From the NCBI GenBank assembly GCA_025642065.1, contig JAODUP010000712.1, positions 87,501 through 151,500 on the forward strand: a stretch of DNA of 64,000 bases, in the 5' to 3' direction. Of this stretch, positions 1-11,640 are shown piece after piece (position 1 is the stretch's first letter; every line of letters starts with the position of its first letter). This DNA comes from Paralvinella palmiformis. Lineage: Eukaryota; Annelida; Polychaeta; Terebellida; Alvinellidae. The notes under the pieces were generated by a model. That model did no database searches and had not been told where the DNA came from. It was given only the letters and a program-made list of their open reading frames with translations. Made by a program: the position numbers and the translations under genes.

Positions 1-1200
1 TTTAACAATATTAGTATTCAGTGTATAGGGTACATATGTCATTACATATGTGTACTTATCTAATTAATGTATCGAGTGAAAATAACCATGATTTTGACTG
101 AGGCTACGATATTAGTTGGGGATTCATTTGGTCTTTATATACTGCAATCCAATCAGCGACAATTGTGAGTTAACAAGAGTAACACTTATAAAACGAACAG
201 TTAAAGGTGGAAAAAAAATTAATAAACTTCATTCAAGTTGAGAGAAAAGTAAGGCACCATTTTTAGAACTGCACATAAATTACAAATTCACACGCATACA
301 GATAAGCACACAGAGAAACACACCTATATATCCATAAACAAACGACACAGAATTACTTATCTTTTTCATTTTGCACATTTACACCAAAATAAAGGGGAAA
401 TTGTGTTGGGTCGCCGTTGAAAATATCAATGCCCACCTTGGGATGAAATCATTCCCTAAACTTAAACACCTAATTAGGGTTATTGCAAGTCTTCTGACAG
501 CTCACGGATCTAAATATGAAAACATAGATACATAATTACCGTAACGTATTCAAAGTGCGGGTTTGACATTTTTTGATAACTAAATTCCCAGTAATTAGAA
601 CAAAATGAAGATCTCATAAATAGAGCCAGGCTAACTTTTAATATAATGTGGTTAGTACGTTACGGTTGTTAGCATTCGATAGTTTTTGTTATGCATAAAA
701 TCTTTGGAAACGTCGTTGATTCATCAGGGATGAACAGTATATTCCAAATCTCTTAGAAACAGAAGGATAATACTTAGCCATTTCCATAGCTATAGCGTCC
801 ACTCAGTCCGCAACCACAAGGTCAAAGGTTTAAGTGTCTGTTTGGAAAATGTTTCTTCGGTTTATATTCAATTGTGTATCCTTACTCTTACCATTTGATA
901 TCCAGATGTGAGCATGTTCCTAAGAAATTATAGCTACCAATAGACAGTTGTAAACATGAAGTTATTTCTTATCATATTACTATATGAATTGACAATAAAT
1001 AATTTAATTAACAAGATAATATCAAACAAAGATGAATTGCCATCCTCTAGATCTATTTTATCTATTTAATAATATCAAGCATATTTGGTCTATTCACTAT
1101 TTAGACCTATTTTTTAACGCGGACGCATTACAATCTTTACGAAATCTCCGCATTCTGGTGGCAGATTAACAACCTTAAATAACATTTATTTGACACCAAA
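1..1200. other. A+T-rich DNA without a recognisable gene
   Basis: I see no coding region, RNA gene or intact mobile element here. A stretch at about 520-800 shares short words in the same order with about 7495-7800 (an AATTACCGTAA word, then a TAATTAGAA / TAGAGCCA.GCTA block), which may be the far end of the older duplication described at 2820 and 9085. That extension is weak. Confidence 0.5.
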
Positions 1201-1201
1201 A

Positions 1202-1414
1202 GTGTGTGTGTGTGTGTGTGTGTGCGTGTGTGTGTGTGTGTGTGTCTGTATGTGTGGGGAGGGAGGGTGCTAGACACGATTAGAACAGAGAAAGTGTCTT
1301 ATTTTGGTACGATACTTGTATTAAATCAGAATGTGGAAGACGAGATTATCGAACGATGAGTGTGTGTGTATGTGCGTGAGTGCGTGTATGTCTGTGTGTA
1401 TGTGTGTGTGTATG
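1202..1414. repeat. Two interrupted (TG)n microsatellites
   Basis: A (TG)n run with a few C/A interruptions lies at 1202-1258 and a second, more interrupted TG-rich run at 1359-1414. Open frames across them encode only His/Thr or Cys/Val alternation and are not genes. Confidence 0.9.
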
Positions 1415-1639
1415 ATACATGCACATATAACAGGTAAATACAAAAGGAAATATATTTGATTTCTATTTGGTGATAGTAGTAATTATTTGTGGGTCTGTGG
1501 GTTGTGGTTTCAGCCATGTGCACAATCCCTACAATAATTGTCTCTCTTGTATAGATATAACTTTTGATAGAGTACTATGTTGGCTGTGTTATTATTTTGT
1601 ATTGATCAAACTGAATTCTAGGCATTAAATTAATGTATT

Positions 1640-2060
1640 CTTGTATTCCAATGGTTGTCTTAACAACGCCTCTGCACCAACCTCCTTGATGCCGCTATGC
1701 TGTTGCCACATCCCACTACTCTCTCCCGGTACCTCACATATACAGCCTTCCAGCGGCGCAAGACGCTTGGCTAACCTCGCTATCACTGCAAACGGGATTA
1801 ATGAACAATGGATTATGAGCAGCCGTGTTCCGTGTACTGGGAGTTTAACCCATCTCTAAAGGCGTCAACATTAAGGATGTTGTATCGGCTTCACTCTCCA
1901 CCATCGGCATTGATGCAGTATTCACATACAAGTGTAATTTCACTACAGACCTTGGCTCAAACCAGGTTTCGACTTTACGAAGAGATGAGTGTCTTGACTG
2001 GATAGTGCTGCTAGTGAGCTAATCTGCAGCCTAGCTGGCCATGTTGTATCAGCTAATGTA
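1640..2060. other. G+C-richer island, unrecognised
   Basis: This stretch is visibly richer in G+C than its surroundings and has overlapping open frames of 60-70 codons in two plus-strand frames (1641-1859 and 1808-2005). A third plus frame reads a plausible-looking segment ending near 2020 (residues such as SKGVNIKDVVSAS) but has stops on both sides. I recognise no domain. The composition suggests an old insertion or a decayed element rather than a live gene. Confidence 0.35.
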
Positions 2061-2264
2061 AATGACATCCTATTCACGAATAGTGATATTCATCATATTA
2101 AATAGTCAATATAGGATACGCCATGATGTTTGTATGAATATTGAATTCACTGTAGTAACGTTATTCTCGGACATGTATGATATATAATTTCATATTATAT
2201 TTTGTATCCTTCAATACCTGTGAATGTATGTATAGTATGGGCGTGATTATATATTGATGGTGAC

Positions 2265-2572
2265 ATGTCAAAGTGTTTTAAATAATTCGTGTATGATAAG
2301 TTTATGCCAAACTGAAGAGTGTTTTATATAATCGTAATTGCTTATGAAAATTAAATATGTGTGTGAAGCTTGACTTAAATTATTATAACTTGTGGAATAA
2401 AGATGTGAACAAGTTATAATGTCAAAGCGTTTTAAATAATTTGTGTATGATCATTTTATGCCAAACTGAAGAGTGTTTTATATAATCGTAATTGCTTATG
2501 AAAATTAAATATGTGTGTGAAGCTTGACTTAAATTGTCATAACTTGTGGAATAAAGATGTGAACAAGTTATA
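2265..2572. repeat. 154-bp tandem duplication
   Basis: Two head-to-tail copies, 2265-2418 and 2419-2572, each start ATGTCAAAG and end near GAACAAGTTATAAT. They differ at only a few positions, so the duplication is fairly recent. The unit is about 70% A+T and has no coding potential. It could be a short piece of a satellite family or a one-off local duplication. Confidence 0.9.
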
Positions 2573-2726
2573 ATCGAAAAGTTCAGTTTATTTTTCAATA
2601 CATTATCTTAATAACAGGAATGTGTATGTTGTGGTACCGGGCTCCATATTTGTGTGCTAGGTAGGGTACAGCCTATGGTATTGTGGGGGCTGGGTTCGAT
2701 ACGGATTCGATATCATTTTAGTATGG

Positions 2727-2812
2727 GTACTGGTTGGGTTAGGGTTGAAAGTTGTTGGTTTGGGTTGGGTATGTGTTGAGTAGTTGCGGGTTGGGTCGGG
2801 TATGGGTTCACT
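2727..2812. repeat. Degenerate GGGTT/GGGTTA telomere-like tract
   Basis: Many GGGTT and GGGTTGGGTT words occur on the plus strand, with one GGGTTAGGGTT at about 2736-2746, mixed with GTTGG and GGGTATGGGTT. TTAGGG is the usual molluscan telomere repeat, so this resembles a decayed interstitial telomere-like tract. A G-rich simple repeat of independent origin is equally possible. Confidence 0.5.
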
Positions 2813-3162
2813 TTTTTGTAGATATTGGGGTCAACACAGTGTTAAGACTAAACATAAACATATCATAATTAATCAAGTGTTTTGTCTATTGATAATCATC
2901 AGTGATCACTGATCTATTACTTAACTCATTCAGTAACTTAATATTTAACAATTGTATAACTATAGGTAGAAGCGCACTGACTAGATCATACATGTTTTAA
3001 CATATTCGTTTACAGACATGGGGGCACTTTCAATTGGAAAAGGACATTTACTAAAGATGGTATCTTTGTACCGAAATCAAACAATTCAGATAACACTAAT
3101 ATTGTTATGGGGCAAATGTTTATTCAAACCTCATGTTATTATCAAAAACTTTACATCATCAC

Positions 3163-3235
3163 GATCGATAGCGTAGTGGATTGAACATTACGCTGAAAAT
3201 ACCTATCCAGCTCATCGCTAATCACCAGTGTCAGT
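3163..3235 (+). repeat. Decayed tRNA-derived SINE head (copy A)
   Basis: GATAGCGTAGTGGATTGAAC resembles the A box of an RNA polymerase III promoter (TAGCNNAGTGG). It matches the better-preserved copy at 9478. The B box is not clear here. It is a degraded SINE or tRNA pseudogene shared by both halves of the segmental duplication, so it predates that duplication. Confidence 0.5.
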
Positions 3236-3468
3236 CGTAAATATACTTAAAGACGCACAGCACCTTTGAGAAAGACGCATCAACTGTCTTGAAGTTGAAT
3301 CCATACATAAAACTATAGCTCACGTTCACATCATCTGAAAATTCCTTAAATTTATTATATTACAATTGGCAGTATGTTTTAATGCCATAATTCATCCATT
3401 ACTCAATTGTTTATCCAACATATGGCTATGCCCTTGTGCCTGATAACTCATATAAAAATGTTGTATAT

Positions 3469-3590
3469 GTGTGTGTGTGTGTGTGTGTTGTGTGTGTGTA
3501 TGTGTGTGTATGTGTGTGTGTGTGTGCGTGTGTGTGTGTGTGTATGTTTGTGTGTATATATGTGTGTATGTGTGGCGTGTGTGTGTGTAT
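3469..3590. repeat. (TG)n microsatellite
   Basis: A long interrupted TG/GTGTAT tract. It is absent from the corresponding place in copy B of the duplication, so it arose or expanded afterwards. The Cys/Val-rich open frames across it are artefacts. Confidence 0.95.
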
Positions 3591-4017
3591 TTCTATTTGT
3601 ATTTGTGCATCAAAACGAATTGTCTTTCAGGAAATACAATCCAACAACCTAACAACAACGTACTCATACTAGTATCTCTGTTACATCAATATTAGTGATT
3701 AATACAATTACAGATCTTTTATTGAAAGATTGTTTATTACTCTTCTCTCTAAGAGTTATTACCTGAATATATATTTGTAAGACGAATAAAACAAACCAGA
3801 TGGTAAAGACATAAGGCTTCACCCATTTGTCTAAGCAATATAGATATGACATATGGAAATTATGGGTCAACAGACCATTCTCTACCAACACAACAACTAA
3901 ATATGTCTCAATACCAATAATCGAGATCCCTAGAGCACTATTTCTCGACAATCTCAGCAGACGAAAATCCTAATTACCTACAAAGATATAATGAATTGGG
4001 TAGCAACATGAAGAATA

Positions 4018-4093
<76 letters not shown>
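4018..4093. repeat. (TA)n microsatellite
   Basis: About 35 TA units interrupted once by a TT step near 4040. It begins exactly where the similarity between the two segmental-duplication copies ends. Confidence 0.95.
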
Positions 4094-4097
<4 letters not shown>

Positions 4098-4596
4098 CGT
4101 ACATTATCCTGATGTTTCCTAAATTGGATTAAAAGACAACTTACATGTAATACTTGTGGACCTTTATAATCAGTAGTAATTATTTACTCGTTATGGCAAC
4201 AACAACATTTATTACTAAACTACTTTTGTACTCTCTAACAGTAGGTTGATTTAGTCTCTCTCCAAAGTTCATGTACACATATTTATCTTTAGCTAAATAT
4301 ACGAAAATGTGCAATAGAAATAAAAGTCAAAATGGTATCTTCAGTCATACCATACCTAAATTATCATATATTATAATCCATTTATTACAAATTCCTAATT
4401 ATTAGCTGAATCCTAACATAATGGTGATGACAGGTTTATAAATATACATTTAGAATATTATAACATATTATATTTTACTGGTAGGAATATCACAGTTATA
4501 TTAATTGACTTATCTTTTTCTAACGTCTTTGAAAGGATCATGCTTATAAGGTGTTTTAATAAATATTAATACTATTAGTATTATTTATTGTTAGAG

Positions 4597-4650
<54 letters not shown>
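4597..4650 (-). repeat. (TTA)n tract, probable LINE 3' tail
   Basis: Eighteen ATT/TTA units abut the 3' side of the minus-strand LINE fragment at 4651-5795. Read on the minus strand the order is reverse transcriptase, a short untranslated part with GGCGCTTTTGC, then (TAA)n. This is the usual arrangement for CR1/L2-like LINEs whose 3' end is a short tandem repeat instead of poly(A). Confidence 0.7.
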
Positions 4651-5795
4651 CTAAACTTATAACCTGTGCAAAAGCGCCGTACATAAACTTAAGAAAAACA
4701 TTTATATAAGATATAACAAATATGATACGATTATTTAATAAAAATTTGTGTATAAAATCTAAATTGTGGATATATAAAACTGACTAAGAAAAAAGATAAA
4801 TTAAACACCAAAATGGCTCGAAAACAAATGCGTTTTCAGCAACTTCTTAAAATTTTCAGTGTTTTGGAATTTTGAATGTGAGCTGGGAATGAATTCCATA
4901 GGTTAGCTACTGAACACTGAAATTTTCTGTCGCTATAGCTAGATGTTGTAACATTTGGAACCACCAATGTCACTGAACGCATTGATCGTAGTGTTCTTCT
5001 TGGTTGATAAACTGTCAACATGTCTGATATGTGTCTTGGAGCCGGTTCATGTTGGAGTTTATACGTGCGTATTAGGATTTTAAATTGCACTCGATACTTA
5101 ACATATAATCAATGGAGATCCTTTAATATTGGTGTCACGTGACCGCCTTGACGTTTTCGGGTTACAACTCGTGACGCTGTGTTCTGTATATATTGTAACT
5201 TATTAATGGAGGTCTGGGGCAATCCACTGATCAAAGCGTTACAGTACTCCAAGTGTGATGTTATAAGCCCATTGACCAGTGACTTACTTGAATCACTTTT
5301 TTAAGTAATGCCTAATATGCCCAATGTTGCAGATATTATTTAACTGTTGCTCCACATTTAGTGCAATATCAAAGATAACACCTAAACATTCTTCACAGCA
5401 TTTATTGGCGTTATATTAATGTCACCAACACAAAGAGTAACGTTCTCCATATGGATTGCATTATGCTTAGATGTGAACAGATTAACTTCCGTCTTGTCAC
5501 TGTTCAGTTTTTGCATGTTTGTACCCATCCATTCCTCAATGTCCGTGAGACAGTTCTCAATGAATGAGAGGGATTGTGCTTTCACAGCGTCTTTCAATCG
5601 GCTTGAAGGAGCTGTATAGCTGTGTCATCTGCATAAAAATGGTAAGAAAGTCTACCCCGATGGATAATTGCTCCTAGATGCTTAGCGTACATGGTGTTTT
5701 TCTTCGGGCTGAGTACCGAGCCTTGTTGTACACCATAGTTCAGGAGTACTGGCTTAGAATGCTTGCTATCTATAATCAATGCCTAGGTTGAGAGT
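4651..5795 (-). pseudogene. CR1/L2-like LINE reverse transcriptase, 3' part
   Basis: This is the C-terminal half of a non-LTR retrotransposon ORF2, which would reverse-transcribe element RNA at a nicked chromosomal target. In minus-strand order it shows GVQQGSVLSP (family consensus GVPQGSVLGP), the catalytic FYADD at 5624-5638, a frameshift near 5595, a DIEEWMGTNMQKLNSDKTE block, a decayed stretch at 5100-5380, then ISDMLTVYQPRRTLRS and FQCSVANLWNSFPAHI, typical of the C-terminal tail of CR1/L2-group proteins. At least one frameshift and several stops show it is dead. The endonuclease and the first reverse transcriptase motifs are missing, so it is 5' truncated, as LINE insertions usually are. 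The remaining (TAA)n tail supports the 3' boundary. I cannot decide between CR1, L2 and Rex1 without a phylogeny. Confidence 0.88.
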
Positions 5796-6039
5796 TGCTC
5801 CGTGGAATAACGAATACATTCTCAAAGCGACTCAACAATATTCCATCATCATCATCAGTATCTATCATAATATAAATCCTTGTTGATATGATAGATGTAG
5901 AGGTTACAGTGGTAGAGGTCACAGTGCTGTAAATATTTAGGTTGGGTAAGAAATGGTTTCCCGTGTACTTAAGATGGTCCCATCGGGAGAAGATCAATGA
6001 TTATGTGACCGAAGCGTGACTTGGTTTATGTTAAAGAAA

Positions 6040-6170
6040 ATATATCACTCATTGACTGACTCATATATATGCTCACTGACCTACTCATTCACTCACTCAT
6101 TCATTCACTTACTCACACACTCATCTACTCACTCACTCATTCACTCGTTCACTAATTCACTAACCCACAC
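6040..6170. repeat. Degenerate (TCAC/TCAT)n tetranucleotide tract
   Basis: Repeated ACTCACTCATTCA words with frequent substitutions. Similar tetranucleotide tracts recur at 34.08-34.23 kb and, in complementary form (GAGTGAGT), at 36.96-37.01 kb. Confidence 0.85.
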
Positions 6171-7034
6171 TAATTTACATCTTTGTTAAGGGACTCAGAC
6201 CCTATTGAGTAGATGGTTACAAGGTTAAAGTATACTCTAAATACTTACATGTCAAGTACTACTGTATTTCTGTCAGAATGTGAATAATGACTGGATTAGT
6301 GAATGACGTCATATCGCATAATATAACACTATGAGCCTATTAGTTTCGATGAATTAGGGTATTGGTTAAATATGGCGACAATTGGTTAGATATATCGCGA
6401 CAATGGCAGCATCAAGAACCAGACACATATAAGAGAAAGGTTTGCTGATGCAGCTTTAAAAATTGACATGAATACTACTACTACTACTATTAATAATTCA
6501 AGCAATATACAAAAACCAGATAGGGATAATGTCATGTTCAGTAAACTATAATATTACGATTATTAGCCGTTTCATAATTATGTTAGGCTATTTATATTAG
6601 GATCATAAGCAAATTCCTGATCATTAATTATCGATTCATCATTGTTAAAATAAATTACAACCTGTTAAATTTAAAAGTCGAAAATTAAGCTTGGATTTGA
6701 CAATACAAATATAACACCGATCGTGATTCTGTGAGATCATAACAAAACTTAGCTTCTTCTTATTTGTTTATTTTATTTATGTTTTGGTTCATGTGGTTTA
6801 TAATTAAAACAAACCGAAAAGAGTGGCAATTATTAAGCGAGCAAAGTGTTAATAAAGTACCGCGATAATTACTTTATCGGGGATCATGAAAAGATAAAAA
6901 ACATTTTCAAAACAATTACGAAAATAAAAAAAATAACAAACGAATGCTGGTATCCACACATACAAACATGCGAGCATAAATACAAATACGCTAATATCGA
7001 CACCCTAATGAATAACCTTTTCCCAATTGCATAG
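6171..7034. other. A+T-rich DNA, nothing recognised
   Basis: There is no coding, RNA or mobile-element signal I can support. One perfect CRE-type palindrome TGACGTCA occurs near 6304. The 62-75 codon open frames at 6846-7111 overlap on both strands and have low-complexity Lys/Ile composition, as expected by chance. Confidence 0.5.
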
Positions 7035-7345
7035 GACAAAATACAACATAAGGGATATACTGTGTGGGATATTTGCTCAAAATATATACGGCTTCCTAGA
7101 AAATAAAACATAGGGGATATATTGTGTTGGATAGTTGGTCAAAATATATACGGCATTCCAGAAAATAAAGCATAAGCGATATATTCTGCGGGGTCGTTAC
7201 TCAAAATGGATACGAAATCCTGGAAAATAAAACATAACGGATATATTGTGTGGGATCTTTACTCAAAATGTATACGACATCGTGGAAAATAAAACATTAG
7301 GAATATATTTTGTGGTACAGTTGGTCAAAATATATAGGGTATCAT
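7035..7345. repeat. 62-bp minisatellite, about 5 copies
   Basis: The core CATA.G.GATATA recurs at 7047, 7109, 7171, 7233 and 7295, exactly 62 bp apart each time. Each unit contains GAAAATAAAACATA, a GGATATATTGTGTGG-like part and a CTCAAAATATATACG-like part. Units have diverged by substitution but not by indels, so the register is perfectly kept. There is no sustained open frame through the units. Confidence 0.95.
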
Positions 7346-9084
7346 TCCGTAAAACATTCCTCTAGATAATTAAACACCACCTGCTACCTTTATGCGGCTT
7401 ATTAATATTAGGGGTCTTTATACACATATACATTTTATGTATTCATTTTCTTGTTGTAAAAGGGAAAATATTAGTGAAACTAGAATGTAATAAAAATAAT
7501 TACCGTAAATAATTACCTTAAAGTTTGTTTTTATTCGAAAGAAGCGTTTTCTTCTTTTAACTTCCTAATAATTAGAATATAACGAAGACAGACTGAGTAG
7601 AGCCACGCTACCTGTTTAATATATATGCTTGTGAGGTCTCTATCTTTAACAACCCGGTTTGTTCTTATGTATCAAGGCTTATGAAAAGAAGTGTATTCAT
7701 CCCTGTAGAATAATCTTTTCTTCGTCTTTGACAACCGAAAGAAAAGACATAGCTATATTCGTGGCTAATGGCTTCGTCGTGACCGCAACGACAGAGAGCC
7801 AGAGTTGTATGTCTCTGCGGAATTGTCATTTTTCCATTGCTGTTTATATCCAGATATATACACACTTAGAAATACGCATCTATTTGTACATACCAATTCT
7901 AGATACTAATGCGTAAATTATTTCCCTGTGTATTACCGTATGATATGGTCTTACACAATTTAAGTGACACACAGTAACATCAGCTGTAGGTGGCTTAGTA
8001 TTATGTATATGTATATATCGCCCATCTGTAGTAATAATGACAGGTGTGTTTTGTCTCTTCACTGTTTAGATCAGTCATTAACATCCCACATAGGATAACG
8101 ACCACTAAGTACTCTCCGGATGCTGATGACAGGCCGACATATCTAAATAACAAATCCCTGATGCGAATGTCAAATGCTTTTTTACCATAAATAAAATTAG
8201 AACAGTGGCGAATGTCTTGTTTCGTCCACAATAATTATATCAGATTAGCTTCTGGAAGAAAAGGCTGATTCAGTTCTAGATTACAAAACGAAGAATGTGT
8301 ACTTTTTGTGTTCTTAATTTACAGTAAGGCGACTTGATGTTTCGTCATCAACCAGTTAAAATGGCAACCTGGCTTGTTTCATCAAACGTTATCACGGAAA
8401 TATATATTGTGAAATTACCATAACGTTGTTAGATTTAATGAAGTTGTAGGACATGAAACTTACAAGATTATATTCTTATATTAAACTATTATAAATATAC
8501 ATATTTAGCTATTCCCTTCTTTCTGATAGGAATTTATGTCGTATATAAAATACTCCCTCCTCTAACGATAAGTATTTTAACAACAACAAAAACGATTACT
8601 TTCAGCATATCAACTTTTCCTGGTAATCGTTGCTCTTAAAACAATTCCAGTTTCCATAAATATATACATATGTAATATAAACATTATTTATCAACATACG
8701 ACGACAAACCCCAAAACAACATATTGAAGAGTAAAAGACAAAAAAATTCACCAGAAAGAGACACCATCAGACAGATAGATCGACTAACATATTTGAGAGC
8801 CAAAGAAACACAAATAACGGTTGTGTGTTTTAGTGCATACTCTCACTCTTGCTCCCCCCCACCCTGTGTGTGTGCGTGTGGGCGCGCACATGTATGAGTG
8901 TGTGCGTTTGTCTGGGTGGGTGCGTGAGTGCATTCACGTGTGAGTACTCGGCAAGGTGAGTTAGAGTGTGAGTGATGGAAAGTATAAAAAGAACGAATTA
9001 TTTTGCTGTGTTTAATTATTTGTTCGGGGGGTTCTACTAATTAAAGCATACTTCTCTTTAACAAATACACCTAAACTGTAAACA
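7346..9084. other. A+T-rich DNA, no gene recognised
   Basis: The stretch contains a TG-rich region with a C run (about 8850-8960) and a weak relation of about 7495-7800 to 520-800. Short frames at 7659-8231 overlap on both strands and show no domain. I see no RNA gene. Confidence 0.5.
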
Positions 9085-9975
9085 TAATGGAGTTGTGTAT
9101 ATATTAAAGTGAACACAATGTTAAGACCAAGCATAAATACATGATCGTTAATTAAGTGGTTGGGCCATTGAAGCATATCAGTAATGACTGAATTAGTAAC
9201 TAACTCATTCAGTTACTGAATATTTCACTAGCTTATTCATATACGTAGATGTACACTGGATAAATGATGACATTTTTAACATATCCATTTACAGCCAGAT
9301 ATTGACCTGAATCCAATACGCAGAAAAGGCTATATTGTTGGTAAAGTGGCGTGGAATGTAATCAAAAGAATAGTTTTAAACTGATGTCAAACGAATCAGG
9401 TTATACGAATATTGTTAGGTAGCAAATGTTAAACCTCAGGTCATTATCTATCACTTTACATCAGCAGCGAATGAGTACATCGATAGCGCAGTGGTTAGAA
9501 CAATGCGCTACAAATAACTAAGTTATGGGTTTGAATCAAACTAATTACTGACTTAAATTAGTTTACAATGACCGTGTTAGCAGTAGCTATGCAAAAAGAC
9601 GGAAAGCCTCTTCACGAATGACGCAATGACTGTCTTCAAATTGAATCCGTACAACTTAGATAAAGTATGCTTTAACCTTCCCTATAGACAATACGTATTA
9701 TGCATTAGGATTATTGGCTAAAATAGTTATCCAGAGACAGAAACACAAGTTCATTATCATCTTTGATAGTAATATAATTATGACATATCAAATAAAAATG
9801 TTTCTTCAGCAGGCTTTTTCTAGCAACAACATCGAAATATGTCTAAATACCAATAATCGAGATACCTACAGTGCTATCTCTTGCCAATCTCACCAGAAGA
9901 CAATCTTAATGACGTACACTAATTACGTAATCAGCTGGTTAGCTACATAAAGACCCAAATATATATTATGTGAGA
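9085..9975. repeat. Old segmental duplication, copy B
   Basis: This is the partner of 2820-4015 in direct orientation. It is shorter because it lacks the TG tract and other insertions. Shared blocks run from ACACAATGTTAAGACCAAGC (about 9114) through the tRNA-like SINE (9478) to AATACCAATAATCGAGATAC (about 9848) and the AATCTCA.CAGA block. The divergence is high, so the event is old. Confidence 0.75.
9478..9560 (+). repeat. tRNA-derived SINE head (copy B)
   Basis: GATAGCGCAGTGGTTAGAAC fits the A box (TRGCNNAGYNGG) and GGGTTTGAATCAAAC, about 45 bp downstream, fits the B box of an RNA polymerase III type 2 promoter. The spacing and flanking sequence resemble a tRNA, but the acceptor and anticodon arms do not pair well, so it is a SINE head or tRNA pseudogene and not a working tRNA. 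The same element sits at 3163 in copy A. Confidence 0.65.
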
Positions 9976-10306
9976 AAACGACGGGATATTCCGATTAATG
10001 GCCTATAGTGCAAAAATATAATCACACCACATTTGTTTCAGCGTCAGATCTTAAATATAAGTATAACAATCCTAGACATCAAATCTTTTATAATAATTAT
10101 TTTTATTTTATGAATATTGTATAAACAACTTGCTAAATGTAAAGAATTTGAATGTCTTTCTTTCCAAGGATCACATCTATATATATTTGTATATAGATAT
10201 AACAGTGAATATGAAACTTTAATTACAGTTTTGTGGCTTGGTAATAATAGACTTCGGTACATAAATAATTGTTCATATAATCGTCATAGAATTAGGTTAC
10301 TCCCTC

Positions 10307-10440
10307 CACCCCCCCCCCCCCTATCTCGCTCTCTCTTACCACTCTATATGGATGTGTGTGGGTGCGTGAGACCGCGTGTGTGCGAGTGTGGGTGTGTATG
10401 TGCATCAGGGTGTGTGGTGTTCGCATATATGTTACAGTTA
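10307..10440. repeat. C homopolymer run followed by GT-rich tract
   Basis: A run of about 14 C residues near 10307-10321 leads into TCTCGCTCTC and then a TGTG/GTGCG-rich tract to about 10425. The 118-codon plus-strand frame crossing it owes its Pro and Cys/Val runs to this simple sequence. Confidence 0.8.
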
Positions 10441-10507
10441 ATATGTATAATCAGTAAAATGCCTATTGCCTAACTATTTTTCGGATAATACGTATATTGT
10501 TAATTTA

Positions 10508-10526
10508 TAGATAGATAGAGAGATTC

Positions 10527-10595
<69 letters not shown>

Positions 10596-10665
10596 CAGAT
10601 AAGATATGCATAGATAGATAGATAATTAGATAGATAGATAGACAGATAGAAAGATAGATAAATGG
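10508..10665. repeat. (GATA)n microsatellite
   Basis: About 30 GATA units, nearly perfect at 10522-10595 and interrupted after that by ACAGATAAGATATGCATA and AATTAGATA. Read on the minus strand it gives Ser-Ile-Tyr-Leu repeats, which are not a protein. Confidence 0.95.
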
Positions 10666-10669
10666 GCGT

Positions 10670-11638
10670 ATAAATGCGCATGTTTATCATACAAACATTT
10701 AGGAGATAAATGCTGCTCATATACTTTTGTTTTGCATTATCTGTCCTCTCATAGTGACTTAACATTCAGCGAACTGTTCGATGCTGGTAATTGCTGAATG
10801 AAATCTCATAAGCGATTGGTTTTGGTAATAGATGAAGTGGCAGCTTTACATTATTTGAATTGTGTCATTTCGGATAAATAATTACATTAACAAAACCAAT
10901 TCCACGCTCTCCGGGGATTTCATTCAGGTTATATACCTTAGCTCCATAATAACGCAGTTCATCATTATTTGACATTTATAGGAATGTTACAAGTTTAGAT
11001 TTTGTTCGTTTGTTTTACAATTTCTCAGTAACAGCAAAGACAATACAAATAATTAAACAATGTCTTTACATTCACCAGTTCATGTTACATTTTATTCTAC
11101 TATATTTATATCACAACCTATCTTTATAACTCTTCTTTCTTTAATTCCTTCTATCTGTTTTACCTGGCAACGGACAGATTAGTTTAGTTTATTGTGTATA
11201 TATACTTACGGTAATTATGATAGAAAGATTTTAAGTTATAAGCGAATACCATGTGTTTGCTGGAGTCGATGGTGTGTTACGTTAAAGAAGGGGGTGACCA
11301 ATTTGGGTTCAAACAGAGCGGCCAAAACCCACGCTACTCCACTGGTAACTGAAGTTTCTTTTCGTGTATCATTTAAACGCTACTGAACCATTATCATTAC
11401 GTTACAAAACTGTAGTGCATAGTCTGGTGTAATATTCCATTTCACGTGAAAAGGGGTTTATCAAATTAACTATGTGAATATTTTGACTCTCATATATAGT
11501 TTGTTTATACAGATGTCGTCAAGAATAGCTCGTGTTTAGTCATAGACAAGCACAGAAAAAGGGTTTCTAAGGGAATCGCCAGACAGATGTCGGAGACGAA
11601 AAGAAAAAGTAAACACTACAACTTCCACACTATGTTTG

Positions 11639-11640
<2 letters not shown>
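10670..11640. other. A+T-rich DNA, nothing recognised
   Basis: I find no gene, SINE or LINE signature. A 64-codon plus frame at 11192-11386 has a mildly G+C-richer 3' part but no recognisable domain. Confidence 0.5.

Larger units (their letters stand above)
2820..4015. repeat. Old segmental duplication, copy A
   Basis: About 1.2 kb aligns in the same order and orientation with 9085-9975. Shared blocks include CA.TGTTAAGAC (about 2840), AACTCATTCAGT (about 2925), TTTTAACATAT.C.TTTACAG (about 2995), the tRNA-like block at 3165, CTGTCTT.AA.TTGAATCC (about 3283) and AATACCAATAATCGAGAT (about 3911). Copy A has gained a TG microsatellite and other DNA that copy B lacks. A minus-strand 95-codon open frame (3664-3951) is not preserved in copy B, so it is probably not a gene. 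Confidence 0.75.

Noticed and set aside
1641..2005. Coding exon in the G+C-richer island
   Set aside because: Three plus frames are each partly open but none shows a domain or continues beyond stops on both sides.
3407..3695. Three Cys/Val-rich frames resembling a cysteine-rich peptide
   Set aside because: All arise from the TG tract, overlap in every plus frame, and have no signal peptide or regular cysteine framework.
7035..7345. CRISPR array
   Set aside because: The 62-bp units repeat throughout with no unique spacers, and the genome is eukaryotic.
9478..9560. Functional tRNA gene
   Set aside because: A and B boxes are present but the arms do not pair and the acceptor stem is absent; a SINE or tRNA pseudogene fits better.
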